From Tolypothrix sp. PCC 7910 (GTDB lineage Bacteria > Cyanobacteriota > Cyanobacteriia > Cyanobacteriales > Nostocaceae), in assembly GCF_011769525.1 (NCBI RefSeq), contig NZ_CP050440.1:1861501-1925500 (forward strand): a stretch of 64,000 nucleotides of DNA. The letters run 5' to 3'. Position numbers and translations under genes: made by a program. Below the pieces are notes generated by a model that was given only the letters and a program-made list of their open reading frames with translations, had not been told where the DNA came from and made no database searches. Positions 1 to 9,333 of this stretch are shown in pieces (the first letter of the stretch is position 1; each line of letters starts with the position of its first letter).

Positions 1-64
1 GGGTGAGTAAAATCTGCATTACTTCTTGTAAATTCTCTTGTTCATTAATAATTTTAATTTTCAT
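1..64 (-). CDS. Partial CDS leaving the left edge (hypothetical)
   Basis: An ATG at 62-64 on the minus strand opens a frame of 21 codons that runs off the window without a stop. It begins 6 bases after the end of the PIN toxin gene, on the same strand, so it may be the third gene of that operon. No recognisable motif is visible in so short a piece and no good ribosome site precedes it. It may not be a real gene. Confidence 0.3.
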   Translation of the reverse strand, partial: MKIKIINEQENLQEVMQILLT

Positions 65-69
65 AGTGT

Positions 70-665
<596 letters not shown>

Positions 666-818
666 TCAAATTCTTTGCTAGTTTTTGATGAATCGGGTTT
701 AGGCTTTGTTGATGATGAAGCACCCTATCAAAATTATTCCACCTCAGAATGATCAAACCCAACAACATTTTTCAAGTACCATGAAAAGGATAATACAAAA
801 TCGCTCTTAGCATAAGAT

Positions 819-1100
819 CATTCCACCTCAGAACAGGAGAATTCGAGCCAAAAGGTAGAGCGATCGCCTTCCGAACACCATCATTCCACCTGCGAACAGG
901 AAACTTCGAGTAAAAAGGTAGAGCGATCGCCTTCCGAACACCATCATTTCACCTCAGAACATGAAACTTAGAGCAAAAAGGTAGAGCGATCGCCCTCAAA
1001 ACACCATCATTCCACTTTAAAACAGGAAACTTCAAGTAAAAAGGTGGAGCGATCGGCTTCAGAACACCATCATTCCCCTTCAGAACAAGGAACATCGAGC
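819..1100 (+). repeat. 63-bp tandem repeat, about 4.5 copies
   Basis: Units begin at 819, 882, 945, 1008 and 1071, spaced exactly 63 bases, each with ATTCCAC, GAACAGGAAAC, AAAGGTAGAGCGATCG and GAACACCATCAT segments and a HIP1 site. The period equals 21 codons and splits into three 21-bp sub-repeats. One frame reads through most of it as a Ser/Glu/His-rich peptide but is broken by a TAG in the third unit (967-969), so it looks like decayed coding or expanding non-coding repeat DNA. Confidence 0.85.
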
Positions 1101-1238
1101 TTGAAACTAAAACGTTGTCACTTGAAACAAGAACATTCTTACTTGAAATGGAAATGTTCTCGTTTGAGACAGGAACATTTTCACTTAGAACATGAAACTT
1201 CTAGTTCAGAACACGAAAGTTCAAGATTGAAACGTTAA
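1100..1238 (+). repeat. Degenerate 21-bp (heptad) repeat tail
   Basis: Following the 63-bp array, 21-base units of the pattern xxLKQEHS / YLKWKCS / RLRQEHF / HLEHETS continue to a TAA at 1236-1238. The frame from about 970 to 1238 is open, giving a possible small heptad-repeat peptide with an ATG at 1044. There is no convincing ribosome site and composition is repeat-driven, so I treat it as repeat DNA rather than a gene. Confidence 0.5.
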
Positions 1239-1293
1239 GTTGAAATTTGGGCGTAGCTTTAGCCTACCTCAGGTATCGCGTATTTAAAATTTA

Positions 1294-3735
1294 TTATTGT
1301 GATTCTTGGTCTGAGTTTAAAATATCAAGCAAATACGCTAAATACTCCTCACCGTTATCCGAAAGTAGTTGTTGCTCTAAGTTTGAAAGCTCACGCAGAT
1401 GCGCTAAACTGTCACGACAAGCAACAGTAGTAGGATGATTCACCCCTAACTGTCGCTCAAAAATATCTAAAGCTTGAATGTACAAAGGTTCGGCTTTACT
1501 GAACCTCGCTACAGAACGGTAGACTTCTGCTAGGTTACTGAGGCATGTAGCAAAATTGGGATTTTCTTCTCCCAGTAGTTGTCGGTAGATTTCCAAAGCT
1601 TTAATGTACGCGCTTTCTGCTTCGATGTATCTGTCTTGAGATTTGTAAAGTCCTGCTAAGTTACTGAGGCATGTAGCAACATCGGGATGTTCTTCTCCCA
1701 GTAGTTTACGCAATATTGCCAAAGCTTTGATATACAAGGGTTCTGCCTCGCTGTATCTGCCTTGAGAACTGTAGAGTAATCCTAGATTGTTGAGGCTAGT
1801 GGCGAAATAGGGATGTTCTTCTCCTAGTAGTTGGCGGCAGATTGCCAAAGCTTTGATATATAAGGGTTCTGCTTCGCTGTATCTGCCTTGAGAACTGTAG
1901 AGTAATCCTAGATTGTTGAGGCTAGTGGCGAAATAGGGATGTTCTTCTCCTAGTAGTTTACGCCAGAGCGCCACAGCTTCCATCAAAAGGGATTCTGCTT
2001 CGTTGTATCTGTCTTGAGAAATGTATAATTTTGCCAGGCTATTGAGGATAGGGGCTACATCGGTATGTTCTCCCCCAATTTGGCGGCAGATTGCCAAAGC
2101 TTGCATTAAAAGGGATTCTGCTTCGCTGTATCTGCCTTGGGAGTCATAGAGTAACGCTAGATTGTTGAGGCTAGAGGCGACATCGAGATGTTCTTCTCCT
2201 TGGAGTTGGCGAGAAAGTGCCAAAACCTGGAGATACAAGGGTTCTGCTTCGTTATATCTGCCTTGTAAACGGTAGAGTTTTGCTAGATTGCTGAGGCTAG
2301 TTAGAACATAGGGATTTTCTTCTCCCAAGCACTCCTTCGTAGCTTCTAGACACTGCTTAGACCAAGGTATAGCTTGGTTATATAAGCCTTGATACTCATA
2401 AAAACAAGTTATGCCAATGAATACCGCCATGAAATCTTCGTTACTGAAATACTGAATGAAATAATTCGCTACTTCAGCTAAATGAGGGATCATGGGAGAA
2501 ACTGCGTTGACTTGCTCAAGTGTTTGCTTTTGAGGAATATCTTTAGCAATCTCTATCATTAACTCGTAAAAACTCTCCTTAAATTCCTCTATTTGATTGA
2601 ACTCAGCCTGCTTAAGTTGAAAAAATTCTCGAATGAGTTGATGTAGTTGGTAGCCGTCCTTATCTTGCAGGAGATGCAAACTCTCTAACTCAACTCTGCT
2701 ATCTTCCAACTGTTCAGCATCTTTCCCAGTTTCTACACTTTTTACTAGTGTCCAGGGAATCGGAGCTAAAGCAAATAAACTCAGTAAAATAGCTAACTCC
2801 CTAGCATTATGACTTAACTCGTCCCAACTTAATTCAAAAGCAGCAGCAACACCCCATGTAACATTGAGCGTCCAAGTTTTGTCTTTTTCATCCCGTGCTA
2901 AAGACTCATGAGCTAACTTTTTTGCTTCTAACCTCCGCAACATTTCTGTTAAAGAGATTTTCCGCTTTTTTACATATCTCCCTACTAAATTCAGTGCCAA
3001 AGGCAAATAACCTAAAAGCTGACAAATTGCTTTCGCATCTACTAATTCTTGTGCGACTTTTTCTCTTCCCACCCACTCTTGCAAAAGTTCCAATGCTGCG
3101 GACTCACTTAAAACATCTAGAGTGAATGACTGGGGAAAATCTAACTGTAACCTGGTGGTAATTAGGAGTTTAAACCTAGGTGATTGTGGTGGTAAATATG
3201 GTTCTACCTTGGCGTAATCAGTTACATCATCCAGCACTACTAACACATTCCCATCGTGCCAGCGTGACCAACAAAAATCAACTTGCTTTTGTACATCCCA
3301 ATCTTCTGGTGGTTTTAATCCTAACTTGGCTATGGCAAACTGCAATATCTGAAGCCCAATATCTTCATCTCTTGCGCGTAACCAACAGATACCACCAGGG
3401 TAATTGTTGAGTAACAGGTGAATTAGCGCATACTGAGTGGCTAACTCTGTTTTCCCAACTCCTGCCATACCTTCAATAGCTGCAACCACTACTTGATTAT
3501 TGTTTTGCAGCCTTTGATGAAGACTGACTAAAGTCTCATCATGTCCGACAAACTTGACTACGTTAGCACGAGGAATATTTTGCGGAGTTTCCTTCGGCTT
3601 AAAAATCTCTGGTTGTTGAATAATGACAAGTAAATTCAAGATTTGGGTAATATCGCCTGTGGTCAAATTACCGCCTACTTGTACATTCCGCAGAATGCTT
3701 TGGAGAATTTCTTCTGGGCTGCGATGTTCGCTCAT
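1294..3735 (-). CDS. STAND NTPase: NB-ARC with TPR repeats
   Basis: This 813-residue signalling ATPase has three parts. A short N-terminal segment (about 1-50) contains VGGNLTTGDITQ. An NB-ARC domain follows, with the P-loop GMAGVGKTE near residues 89-97 and Walker B VLVVLDDV near 164-171. About eight 42-residue kinesin-light-chain-type TPR units cover roughly 455-790 (pattern YSEAEPLYIKALAI...LGEEHP...LNNLGLLYSSQGR). STAND proteins oligomerise when the repeat sensor binds a trigger; many are defence or cell-fate switches. No enzymatic effector domain is fused, so output may go through the small protein encoded 3 bases upstream. Two adjacent TPR units are almost identical in DNA (about 1735-1950), a sign of recent duplication. 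Confidence 0.85.
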   Translation of the reverse strand: MSEHRSPEEILQSILRNVQVGGNLTTGDITQILNLLVIIQQPEIFKPKETPQNIPRANVVKFVGHDETLVSLHQRLQNNNQVVVAAIEGMAGVGKTELATQYALIHLLLNNYPGGICWLRARDEDIGLQILQFAIAKLGLKPPEDWDVQKQVDFCWSRWHDGNVLVVLDDVTDYAKVEPYLPPQSPRFKLLITTRLQLDFPQSFTLDVLSESAALELLQEWVGREKVAQELVDAKAICQLLGYLPLALNLVGRYVKKRKISLTEMLRRLEAKKLAHESLARDEKDKTWTLNVTWGVAAAFELSWDELSHNARELAILLSLFALAPIPWTLVKSVETGKDAEQLEDSRVELESLHLLQDKDGYQLHQLIREFFQLKQAEFNQIEEFKESFYELMIEIAKDIPQKQTLEQVNAVSPMIPHLAEVANYFIQYFSNEDFMAVFIGITCFYEYQGLYNQAIPWSKQCLEATKECLGEENPYVLTSLSNLAKLYRLQGRYNEAEPLYLQVLALSRQLQGEEHLDVASSLNNLALLYDSQGRYSEAESLLMQALAICRQIGGEHTDVAPILNSLAKLYISQDRYNEAESLLMEAVALWRKLLGEEHPYFATSLNNLGLLYSSQGRYSEAEPLYIKALAICRQLLGEEHPYFATSLNNLGLLYSSQGRYSEAEPLYIKALAILRKLLGEEHPDVATCLSNLAGLYKSQDRYIEAESAYIKALEIYRQLLGEENPNFATCLSNLAEVYRSVARFSKAEPLYIQALDIFERQLGVNHPTTVACRDSLAHLRELSNLEQQLLSDNGEEYLAYLLDILNSDQESQ

Positions 3736-3738
3736 ATT

Positions 3739-4200
3739 TTAAGCCTTAAGATTCACATTACCCAGGTTGAGATCGTCACCAAATTCAGAATCAACTACTG
3801 CTTCTTGATTTACTGTGCCTTCTCTTGTGGCTTCCAAGTTGATATCGCCTACTGTTGCTTTACCTTTTACCGTTACACCTTTAACCACGATTTGCTTAAC
3901 AGTTTCGTTTGCTTGCAACTGCGCCATCAGTGCTTGTAATTGCTTGGCAAAAGCTTCGTCTTCCTCCATTTGCGTTTCCAGTTCATCCTGGAACTTGGCT
4001 TGATTCTTCTCTGTAGGATTTTCTTCGGCTCTTTTAAGTATTCCTTCTGTTCCCGTTGCTTGGAATTTCTGCCGAATCGCATTCAGTAGTTGAGCAAGTT
4101 GTTGTGAAATCCCTTGTCCTAAAGTTTTTCCGCCTTCCTTCAAAGCTTCTGAGAAAATTAGAGTTGCGATCGCTGCAGCCGTCAATGTTACTGGTTCCAT
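3739..4200 (-). CDS. Small partner protein of the STAND NTPase (unknown function)
   Basis: This 153-residue protein is encoded 3 bases upstream of the NB-ARC-TPR gene on the same strand. It has a hydrophobic or amphipathic N-terminal helix (about 5-25), a charged, coiled-coil-prone middle (about 45-100) and a C-terminal part rich in short beta-like repeats (VKGVTVKGKATVGDINLEA). The GxLTTGDI motif in the STAND N-terminus and the KATVGDINL motif here look alike, which suggests a shared interaction module. I do not recognise a named family. Tight coupling suggests an effector, adaptor or inhibitor of the STAND protein. Confidence 0.7.
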   Translation of the reverse strand: MEPVTLTAAAIATLIFSEALKEGGKTLGQGISQQLAQLLNAIRQKFQATGTEGILKRAEENPTEKNQAKFQDELETQMEEDEAFAKQLQALMAQLQANETVKQIVVKGVTVKGKATVGDINLEATREGTVNQEAVVDSEFGDDLNLGNVNLKA

Positions 4201-4322
4201 AAGTTACAACAATATTCAGTCCTTATACTGGTACTCCCAAGTATAACAACTCCTCAGCTTATCCCCGCCTGCAGATTTAGAAAACTTGTTTGATGATCAA
4301 CAATGAAAGAAGAAGCAGATGA

Positions 4323-4580
4323 GTCAAGAAGGAAGCATTATGCGATCGTCGACCTACTGGGGAACTATATGCATTTAGCTTGCGACAGGCTATTCCCCCT
4401 GTAAATATTCCGTTGATGGCAGGTGAAGCCGAGCCAATTCTGAATTTACAATCTTTACTGGATTATGTTTATGAAAAAGGGCGGTATTATTTAGCAATTG
4501 ATTACACTCAACCACCACAACCGCCACTTTCTGAGGATGATAGACGGTGGATGGAAACTTTATTGGGTAATTTTCAGTAA
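4323..4580 (+). pseudogene. C-terminal remnant of a DUF4058 gene
   Basis: The frame from 4323 to the TAA at 4580 reads as the conserved end of DUF4058 proteins: DRRPTGELYAFSLRQAIPP, then IPLMAGEAEPILNLQSLL and PPLSEDDRRWMETLL. Family members are normally a few hundred residues; only about 85 remain, a stop codon (TGA, 4320-4322) lies directly upstream, and no start codon precedes the conserved part. The rest of the gene is absent. Confidence 0.7.
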
Positions 4581-4601
4581 AAAGATATTCCCGGAGTGAT
4601 T

Positions 4602-4635
4602 GTTGACTGTTCACAGTTAACCGTTAACAGTCAAC
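4602..4635. repeat. Perfect 10-bp inverted repeat (hairpin) downstream of pepP
   Basis: GTTGACTGTT (4602-4611) is the exact inverse of AACAGTCAAC (4626-4635), loop 14 bases. It lies 6 bases after the pepP stop and could end or stabilise that transcript, but no T-run follows on the minus strand. The same words recur near 8205-8230, so it may be a dispersed repeat. Confidence 0.45.
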
Positions 4636-4641
4636 TCCAAG

Positions 4642-5949
4642 CTATCTTTCGACTTCATCCACTTTTTTGGGAACTCCAGCCGTTAACACCTCATGTCCGG
4701 TGCTGGTAACTAACACATCATCTTCAATGCGAATGCCAATCCCCACCCAACGCGGATCAGTTGGGGGTTGCTCTTCTGCAAGTTTGGTATCTGGCACAAT
4801 ATATAATCCTGGTTCTACTGTGAGAACTTGTCCAGGTTGTAAAATCTGCGGGTTTTCGCCATGCTGATATACACCGACATCATGCACATCCAAGCCTAAC
4901 CAATGGCTAGTACGGTGCATATAGTATGGTTTATATTTTTCTTCTTCAATTAATTTGTCAACTTCACCCTTCAAGATTCCCACTTCTACTAAGCCTTCTG
5001 TGAGGACGCGCACGGCTGTATCGTGAACTAAGTTGAAGGGATTACCTGGTTGAACTTGAGCGATCGCTTTTTTCTGTGCTTCTAAAACTATTTCATATAA
5101 TATCTTTTGTTCTGGGGTAAACTTCCCACCTACCGGAAATGTCCGCGTAATATCTGAGTTGTAATAGCCATAGGCACAACCTGCATCAATTAGCAGTAAT
5201 TCCCCATCCTGCATTTGACGATCATTTTCGATGTAATGCAAGACGCAAGCGTTAACACCAGAGGCGACAATGGAAGGATAAGCAGGCCCCATTGCACCCT
5301 GCAAGCGGAAAATATGTTCTATTTCCGCCTGGATTTCATACTCATAACGTCCAGGTGTGGTAACTTTCAGTGCATGAGTGTGTGCTTCGGTGGCGATCGC
5401 AGCTGCTTTTCGCATCAAGTCTAATTCGGCTGCGCTTTTATGCAATCTCATAGCGCTAAGAATTGCGCCTGTATCTTCAATCGCAATTGGCCCTGTGCCG
5501 CGTTTGGGATAAGTGCGGAGTAAACTTTGATAATGTTTGAGGACTGTATCATTAAAAGTGCGATCGCGTCCTAAATGATAGTAAATGCGATCGGCTTTTT
5601 CTAAATATTGGGGCAATTTATCATCCAGTTCGTGGATGGGGTAAGCTTCATCAGCACCATACAACTCTTTAGCTGCATCAACTCCACAGAGATAACCAGT
5701 CCAAACTTCCTTTTCCCGATCCTTGGGTTGAACAAACAATACAAACTGATGTTCTGGGTGATGCGGTGCTAACACAGCTACCGCTTGCGGTTCGTTAAAC
5801 CCAGTCAGATAGAAGAAATCACTGTCTTGGCGATAAGTGTATTCAACATCGTTGTGCATCACAGCCATTGGCGCACTCCGAAAAATGGCAGTTCCATTGC
5901 CAAGTTTTGACATCAATTGCTGACGACGCTGCTGATATTCTGCTTGCAT
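4642..5949 (-). CDS. pepP: Xaa-Pro aminopeptidase (aminopeptidase P)
   Basis: This 435-residue M24B metallopeptidase removes N-terminal residues that precede proline. An AMP_N domain fills about 1-135 (YRQDSDFFYLTGFNEP) and the pita-bread catalytic domain follows. The dinuclear metal ligands are visible: Asp pair in LLIDAGCAYGYYNSDITR, His in HRTSHWLGLDVHD, Glu in TVEPGLY and Glu in IRIEDDVLV. Length is typical for bacterial PepP. It stands alone, with a long AT-rich gap upstream. Confidence 0.95.
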   Translation of the reverse strand: MQAEYQQRRQQLMSKLGNGTAIFRSAPMAVMHNDVEYTYRQDSDFFYLTGFNEPQAVAVLAPHHPEHQFVLFVQPKDREKEVWTGYLCGVDAAKELYGADEAYPIHELDDKLPQYLEKADRIYYHLGRDRTFNDTVLKHYQSLLRTYPKRGTGPIAIEDTGAILSAMRLHKSAAELDLMRKAAAIATEAHTHALKVTTPGRYEYEIQAEIEHIFRLQGAMGPAYPSIVASGVNACVLHYIENDRQMQDGELLLIDAGCAYGYYNSDITRTFPVGGKFTPEQKILYEIVLEAQKKAIAQVQPGNPFNLVHDTAVRVLTEGLVEVGILKGEVDKLIEEEKYKPYYMHRTSHWLGLDVHDVGVYQHGENPQILQPGQVLTVEPGLYIVPDTKLAEEQPPTDPRWVGIGIRIEDDVLVTSTGHEVLTAGVPKKVDEVER

Positions 5950-6764
5950 AGCTACTTTATATCTCCAATTATCTTGATATCTTAACCTTTAAACAATACA
6001 GATTGCATATATCACACTGATTATAAATAGTTAATATTTTATATTATGTTAGGAAATCTTTTTTCAAGTTTATGGCAGTAAATTATTGTGATTTTTTATG
6101 CTTGAGCTTTTTACTATGCTTGTTAAAGCATACATAGTTATTGGTTACTAATATTTGCATGAATTTATGAGTAGGGTATAAGTAGGTCGGCGAAATTAAA
6201 GATAACTGGCTGAGGCTGTCATTTGTCCTTAGTCATTGGTAAGGATTTCAAACCTATTTACGTTTCTAAACATAGTTTGGTTTATTCCCACTGGCTTACT
6301 TATAAGCTTGCTATTTTATCCTAATTTCAGCAAAATGCTCAGTTGATTACTAGAAAATATTTAGATATTTAGAATTTCAGTATTTCAATTTAAATTTTTA
6401 ATTTTAGATATTTCTGGTATTTTACAACATTTAGTTTAATGTATAGAATTCCTATTTGCTTTTTGCGTGACTATTGCCTAGTAGCTATGCAAGTAATTTC
6501 TCGAAATCAGATATTCTTGCTTTTCAATTGTCTATAAAGCATCACATAAACAAAAATTTTGTCTTAATTGTTTGCAATGAGCTTTTAAAAAACAATTGAA
6601 TCGATTATGACAAACAAGCAATAAAAATATTTGTAATCGCTGACATTAAGCAAAAATAAATGGTCATAAAAAATTATTTAACTCAGAGCAAATGTTATTT
6701 AAGAACAGAAATTCATCACCCAAAGAAGTTACAAGATTTATAACAACCAGTAATAAAAAACATC
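5950..6764. other. Gene-free AT-rich gap
   Basis: About 815 bases without a convincing gene on either strand. It separates the divergent pepP and FG-GAP genes and must hold both promoters. The only distinct element I see is a dispersed repeat at 6179-6242. Confidence 0.7.
6179..6242. repeat. Dispersed repeat, copy 1 (second copy at 42549)
   Basis: About 64 bases containing AAGTAGGT, GATAACTGGCTGAGG and GTCATTTGTCCTTAGTCATT are nearly identical to 42549-42618. Both copies are intergenic. No transposase or clear inverted ends were seen. Confidence 0.75.
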
Positions 6765-8144
6765 ATGCTTAACAGCAATAATTCTTCAGGATCGTCCTTA
6801 GATACATCCAATTTGGCACAACAATCTTTCCTAAAATCATATCAATTAACCACATATCTACAAAATTCAGATCCTTTAAGTACTGGTTCTTTCGTTGGAC
6901 GTAGCAGCTTACAAGCACAAGATACAACAACACCAACAATACCAACTATCAAGTTGCCACTAGCAGGATCGAATCCTAACCCCAATCCTTACTTAACTAG
7001 TGCAGCGATCGCGCCAGATTTCAACGGTGATGGCAAAACTGATAAAGTTTGGGTTGATCAAACAACTGGTGAACTGAAAGTCAGGCTGATGAATGGTTCA
7101 ACCACTCTGGCTGAAGCTTCTAACAAAGATAATGGTAATGTTAAGGGGACATTGGGCGCAATTCAACTAACCCCAACAACTATTTCCAAAATTGGTGATT
7201 TTAACGGTGATGGTAAAACCGACCTTTTGCTGCGTGACCAAGCAACTGGTATTAACCAAATTATGCTAATGAATGGTGTAGATGCACCCACTGTAGTTGC
7301 TCTAGATAAAGTCGATCCAGCATGGACTCCCTTAATTGGTGATTTTAATGGCGATCGCAAGACCGATATTTTCTGGCGTAATGCTAAAACTGGTGAAAAC
7401 GCCATTTGGACAGTTGATGCTACTAATAAAGAAAAACCAATTACAAGTGCAACTGTGATTGACACCGTTGATACTACTTGGACTCCTACTATGGTAGATT
7501 TTGACGGTAATGGTAAAACTGACATCTTCTGGCGAAATACAGCAGGACAAAACAGTGCTTGGTTCATGGATGGGACAACAGCCACTAAACAAGCTGTAGA
7601 CACAGTAGATCCAAACTGGACTTTTAGCGTTGCTGATTTCAATGGCGATTACAAGACAGATTTACTATGGCGCAATAATCAAACCGGTGAGAACGTTATT
7701 TGGGAAACTAATTCCGTTTTACCTAATAACGTATTCTTCTCTGGAAAAGCATTGAAAACGCTTGACTTAAACTGGCAATCTAGTATTGGCGATTTCAATG
7801 GCGATGGCAAGACTGATATCTTCTGGCACAATAATGCGACCGGTGAAAATACTTCTTGGCTAATGGATAGCACAACAGTTAGTAAAGAAACATTCTTAAC
7901 CGCCACTCCCACAACCTCGAAAGCATCGTTTGGTGATTTCAATGGTGATGGCAAAACTGATATCTACTGGCGCGATTATGCAGGTGGTGCAGACCAAGTT
8001 TGGACTACAAATGGTGATGGCACAACAGTAACAGCAACCCCCATAGCGGATCAAGATAAACTCTCACCAATCAAATTAGGTGCTGATGGTAATCCAATCT
8101 TAGGAGCAGATGGTAAGCCTATCTCACAATGGATTACTTTCTAG
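6765..8144 (+). CDS. FG-GAP/VCBS repeat protein, probably extracellular
   Basis: This 459-residue protein consists mostly of seven FG-GAP-like units with the calcium-binding loop DFNGDGKTDIFW (variants NGDRKTD, DGNGKTD and NGDYKTD), covering about 85-430. Such repeats form a beta-propeller in secreted or surface proteins. The first 60 residues are Ser/Asn/Gln-rich with no classical signal peptide, so type I or another non-Sec export is possible. A biological role cannot be read. The start ATG at 6765 is the only good one, although its ribosome site is weak. Confidence 0.8.
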   Translation: MLNSNNSSGSSLDTSNLAQQSFLKSYQLTTYLQNSDPLSTGSFVGRSSLQAQDTTTPTIPTIKLPLAGSNPNPNPYLTSAAIAPDFNGDGKTDKVWVDQTTGELKVRLMNGSTTLAEASNKDNGNVKGTLGAIQLTPTTISKIGDFNGDGKTDLLLRDQATGINQIMLMNGVDAPTVVALDKVDPAWTPLIGDFNGDRKTDIFWRNAKTGENAIWTVDATNKEKPITSATVIDTVDTTWTPTMVDFDGNGKTDIFWRNTAGQNSAWFMDGTTATKQAVDTVDPNWTFSVADFNGDYKTDLLWRNNQTGENVIWETNSVLPNNVFFSGKALKTLDLNWQSSIGDFNGDGKTDIFWHNNATGENTSWLMDSTTVSKETFLTATPTTSKASFGDFNGDGKTDIYWRDYAGGADQVWTTNGDGTTVTATPIADQDKLSPIKLGADGNPILGADGKPISQWITF

Positions 8145-8562
8145 TAGTTGCTGGCACGCAGCTATTAAACCTTAAAATCATATAATCCAGCATGAAGTGT
8201 TTGGCTGTTGATTGTTAAGAGTCAACAGTCAAAACTGAAAAATGTCCAGCAAAGCAGCAAGCTGATTATTTTCTCTAGTCCTGTTGAAGGCTTTTACCTA
8301 AGAGTTTCATTCTGAATGCGGAACACAGCAGAGAATCAAGGGAATTCTACCGTTATAGCAATTCGCAATTCGTAATTAAGAAAGCCAGATATGGTCTGAA
8401 TTTCGGAGTTTGAATGCGTCGCCGAATTGTAGGGAATTGCTATTAATAAATATTGATTAGTAGAATGCGTTACGCTAACGCATCGGCAATAAATCAAGAA
8501 GGTGCGTTACACTTTGTTAACGCACCCTACTTGTGTGATTTAAAAATTTACAGAGTCAAAAA
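8145..8562. other. Intergenic region with palindromic repeats
   Basis: Convergent gap between the FG-GAP gene and the metallo-beta-lactamase-like gene. It holds a weak hairpin near 8200-8230 and two strong palindromes at 8464-8526 (listed separately). No gene was seen. Confidence 0.6.
8464..8526. repeat. Pair of REP-like hairpins
   Basis: ATGCGTTA and TAACGCAT (8464-8482) form a stem around CGC; GGTGCGTTA and TAACGCACC (8501-8526) form a second 9-bp stem. GCGTTA/TAACGC palindromes of this type are common dispersed repeats in Nostocales. They could also stop transcription between the convergent genes. Confidence 0.6.
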
Positions 8563-9330
8563 TTAAAACTTGTAACTCAAGGTTTGAATAACGCTCTTAT
8601 CTGTTAAATTGCCAGGAGTAATAGTAATAGAATCGCTACTACTACGGCTTATAGTTGTACCTTGCATCAAGTTCATAAATTCATCTAGCCCAGCAATTTC
8701 GCACTTAGCAGCATCAGCCGCTTGTGTCCGGTAATGGGTAGGAATTACCAGCTTGGGATTTAAAATTTGTATTGCTTGCTTGGCTTCTTGAGCATTATAA
8801 GCTTTGGCACTACCGCCTACAGGCACAAATGCTACATCAGGTCGCCCCATGAGAATTTTTTGTTCAGCGGTAATGGGTGCAGCCGCCCCACCCAAGTGTA
8901 AGATATTAATTCCGCCTTGCTTCCAAGCCCAAGCAGTATTCACACCAAACTGCTTACCACCTTTGCGATCGTGATCAGTGGCAATCCCTTGGAATTTAAT
9001 GCCTTTAAACTCGTAAACTCCTGGTTCATAGATCAGCTTGGGTTTACCTGGGAGTCCATCTACTGCACCTTCATCCAGTAATTGACTGCTAATCATCACT
9101 AAATCGGCTGCAACTTTGGGTGCGCGATACCCAGCTGTACAGCCAACGGGGCGAAAAGGATTGACGAGAATTTTTACACCGCCACCCGTTAATAGAAAGC
9201 ACGTATGACCCAACCACTGAACTGATAAACCGCTAGATTGCGCGCCAGCTGGAAATTCAGAACTCAAGGTAGTCAGAAAAGCTGTTGCCAAACCCGCCCC
9301 AGCATAGCCCATCAACTGTCGTCGTTTCAT
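8563..9330 (-). CDS. Exported metallo-beta-lactamase-fold protein
   Basis: This 255-residue protein has a twin-arginine-type leader (MKRRQLMGYAGAG, cleavage probably after AGAQ near 31), then a metallo-beta-lactamase fold of the MBL/UlaG type: WLGHTCFLLTGG near 39-50, TDHDRKGG, NILHLGG and PTHYRTQ. The usual HxHxDH metal motif is missing; the matching position reads MISSQLLDEGAV. Either metal binding is altered or the protein is not catalytic. It lies 3 bases after trpG on the same strand and is probably co-transcribed. Confidence 0.8.
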   Translation of the reverse strand: MKRRQLMGYAGAGLATAFLTTLSSEFPAGAQSSGLSVQWLGHTCFLLTGGGVKILVNPFRPVGCTAGYRAPKVAADLVMISSQLLDEGAVDGLPGKPKLIYEPGVYEFKGIKFQGIATDHDRKGGKQFGVNTAWAWKQGGINILHLGGAAAPITAEQKILMGRPDVAFVPVGGSAKAYNAQEAKQAIQILNPKLVIPTHYRTQAADAAKCEIAGLDEFMNLMQGTTISRSSSDSITITPGNLTDKSVIQTLSYKF

Positions 9331-9333
9331 TAA

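Noticed and set aside
819-1238. CRISPR array
   Set aside because: The units are contiguous with no unique spacers, and no cas genes are in the window.
1044-1238. Small protein gene of 64 residues
   Set aside because: Composition and period come from the tandem repeat; no start signal was found, so it is recorded as a repeat only.
7163-7954. Antisense frames opposite the FG-GAP gene
   Set aside because: They mirror the regular repeats of the real gene and have no start signals or known motifs.
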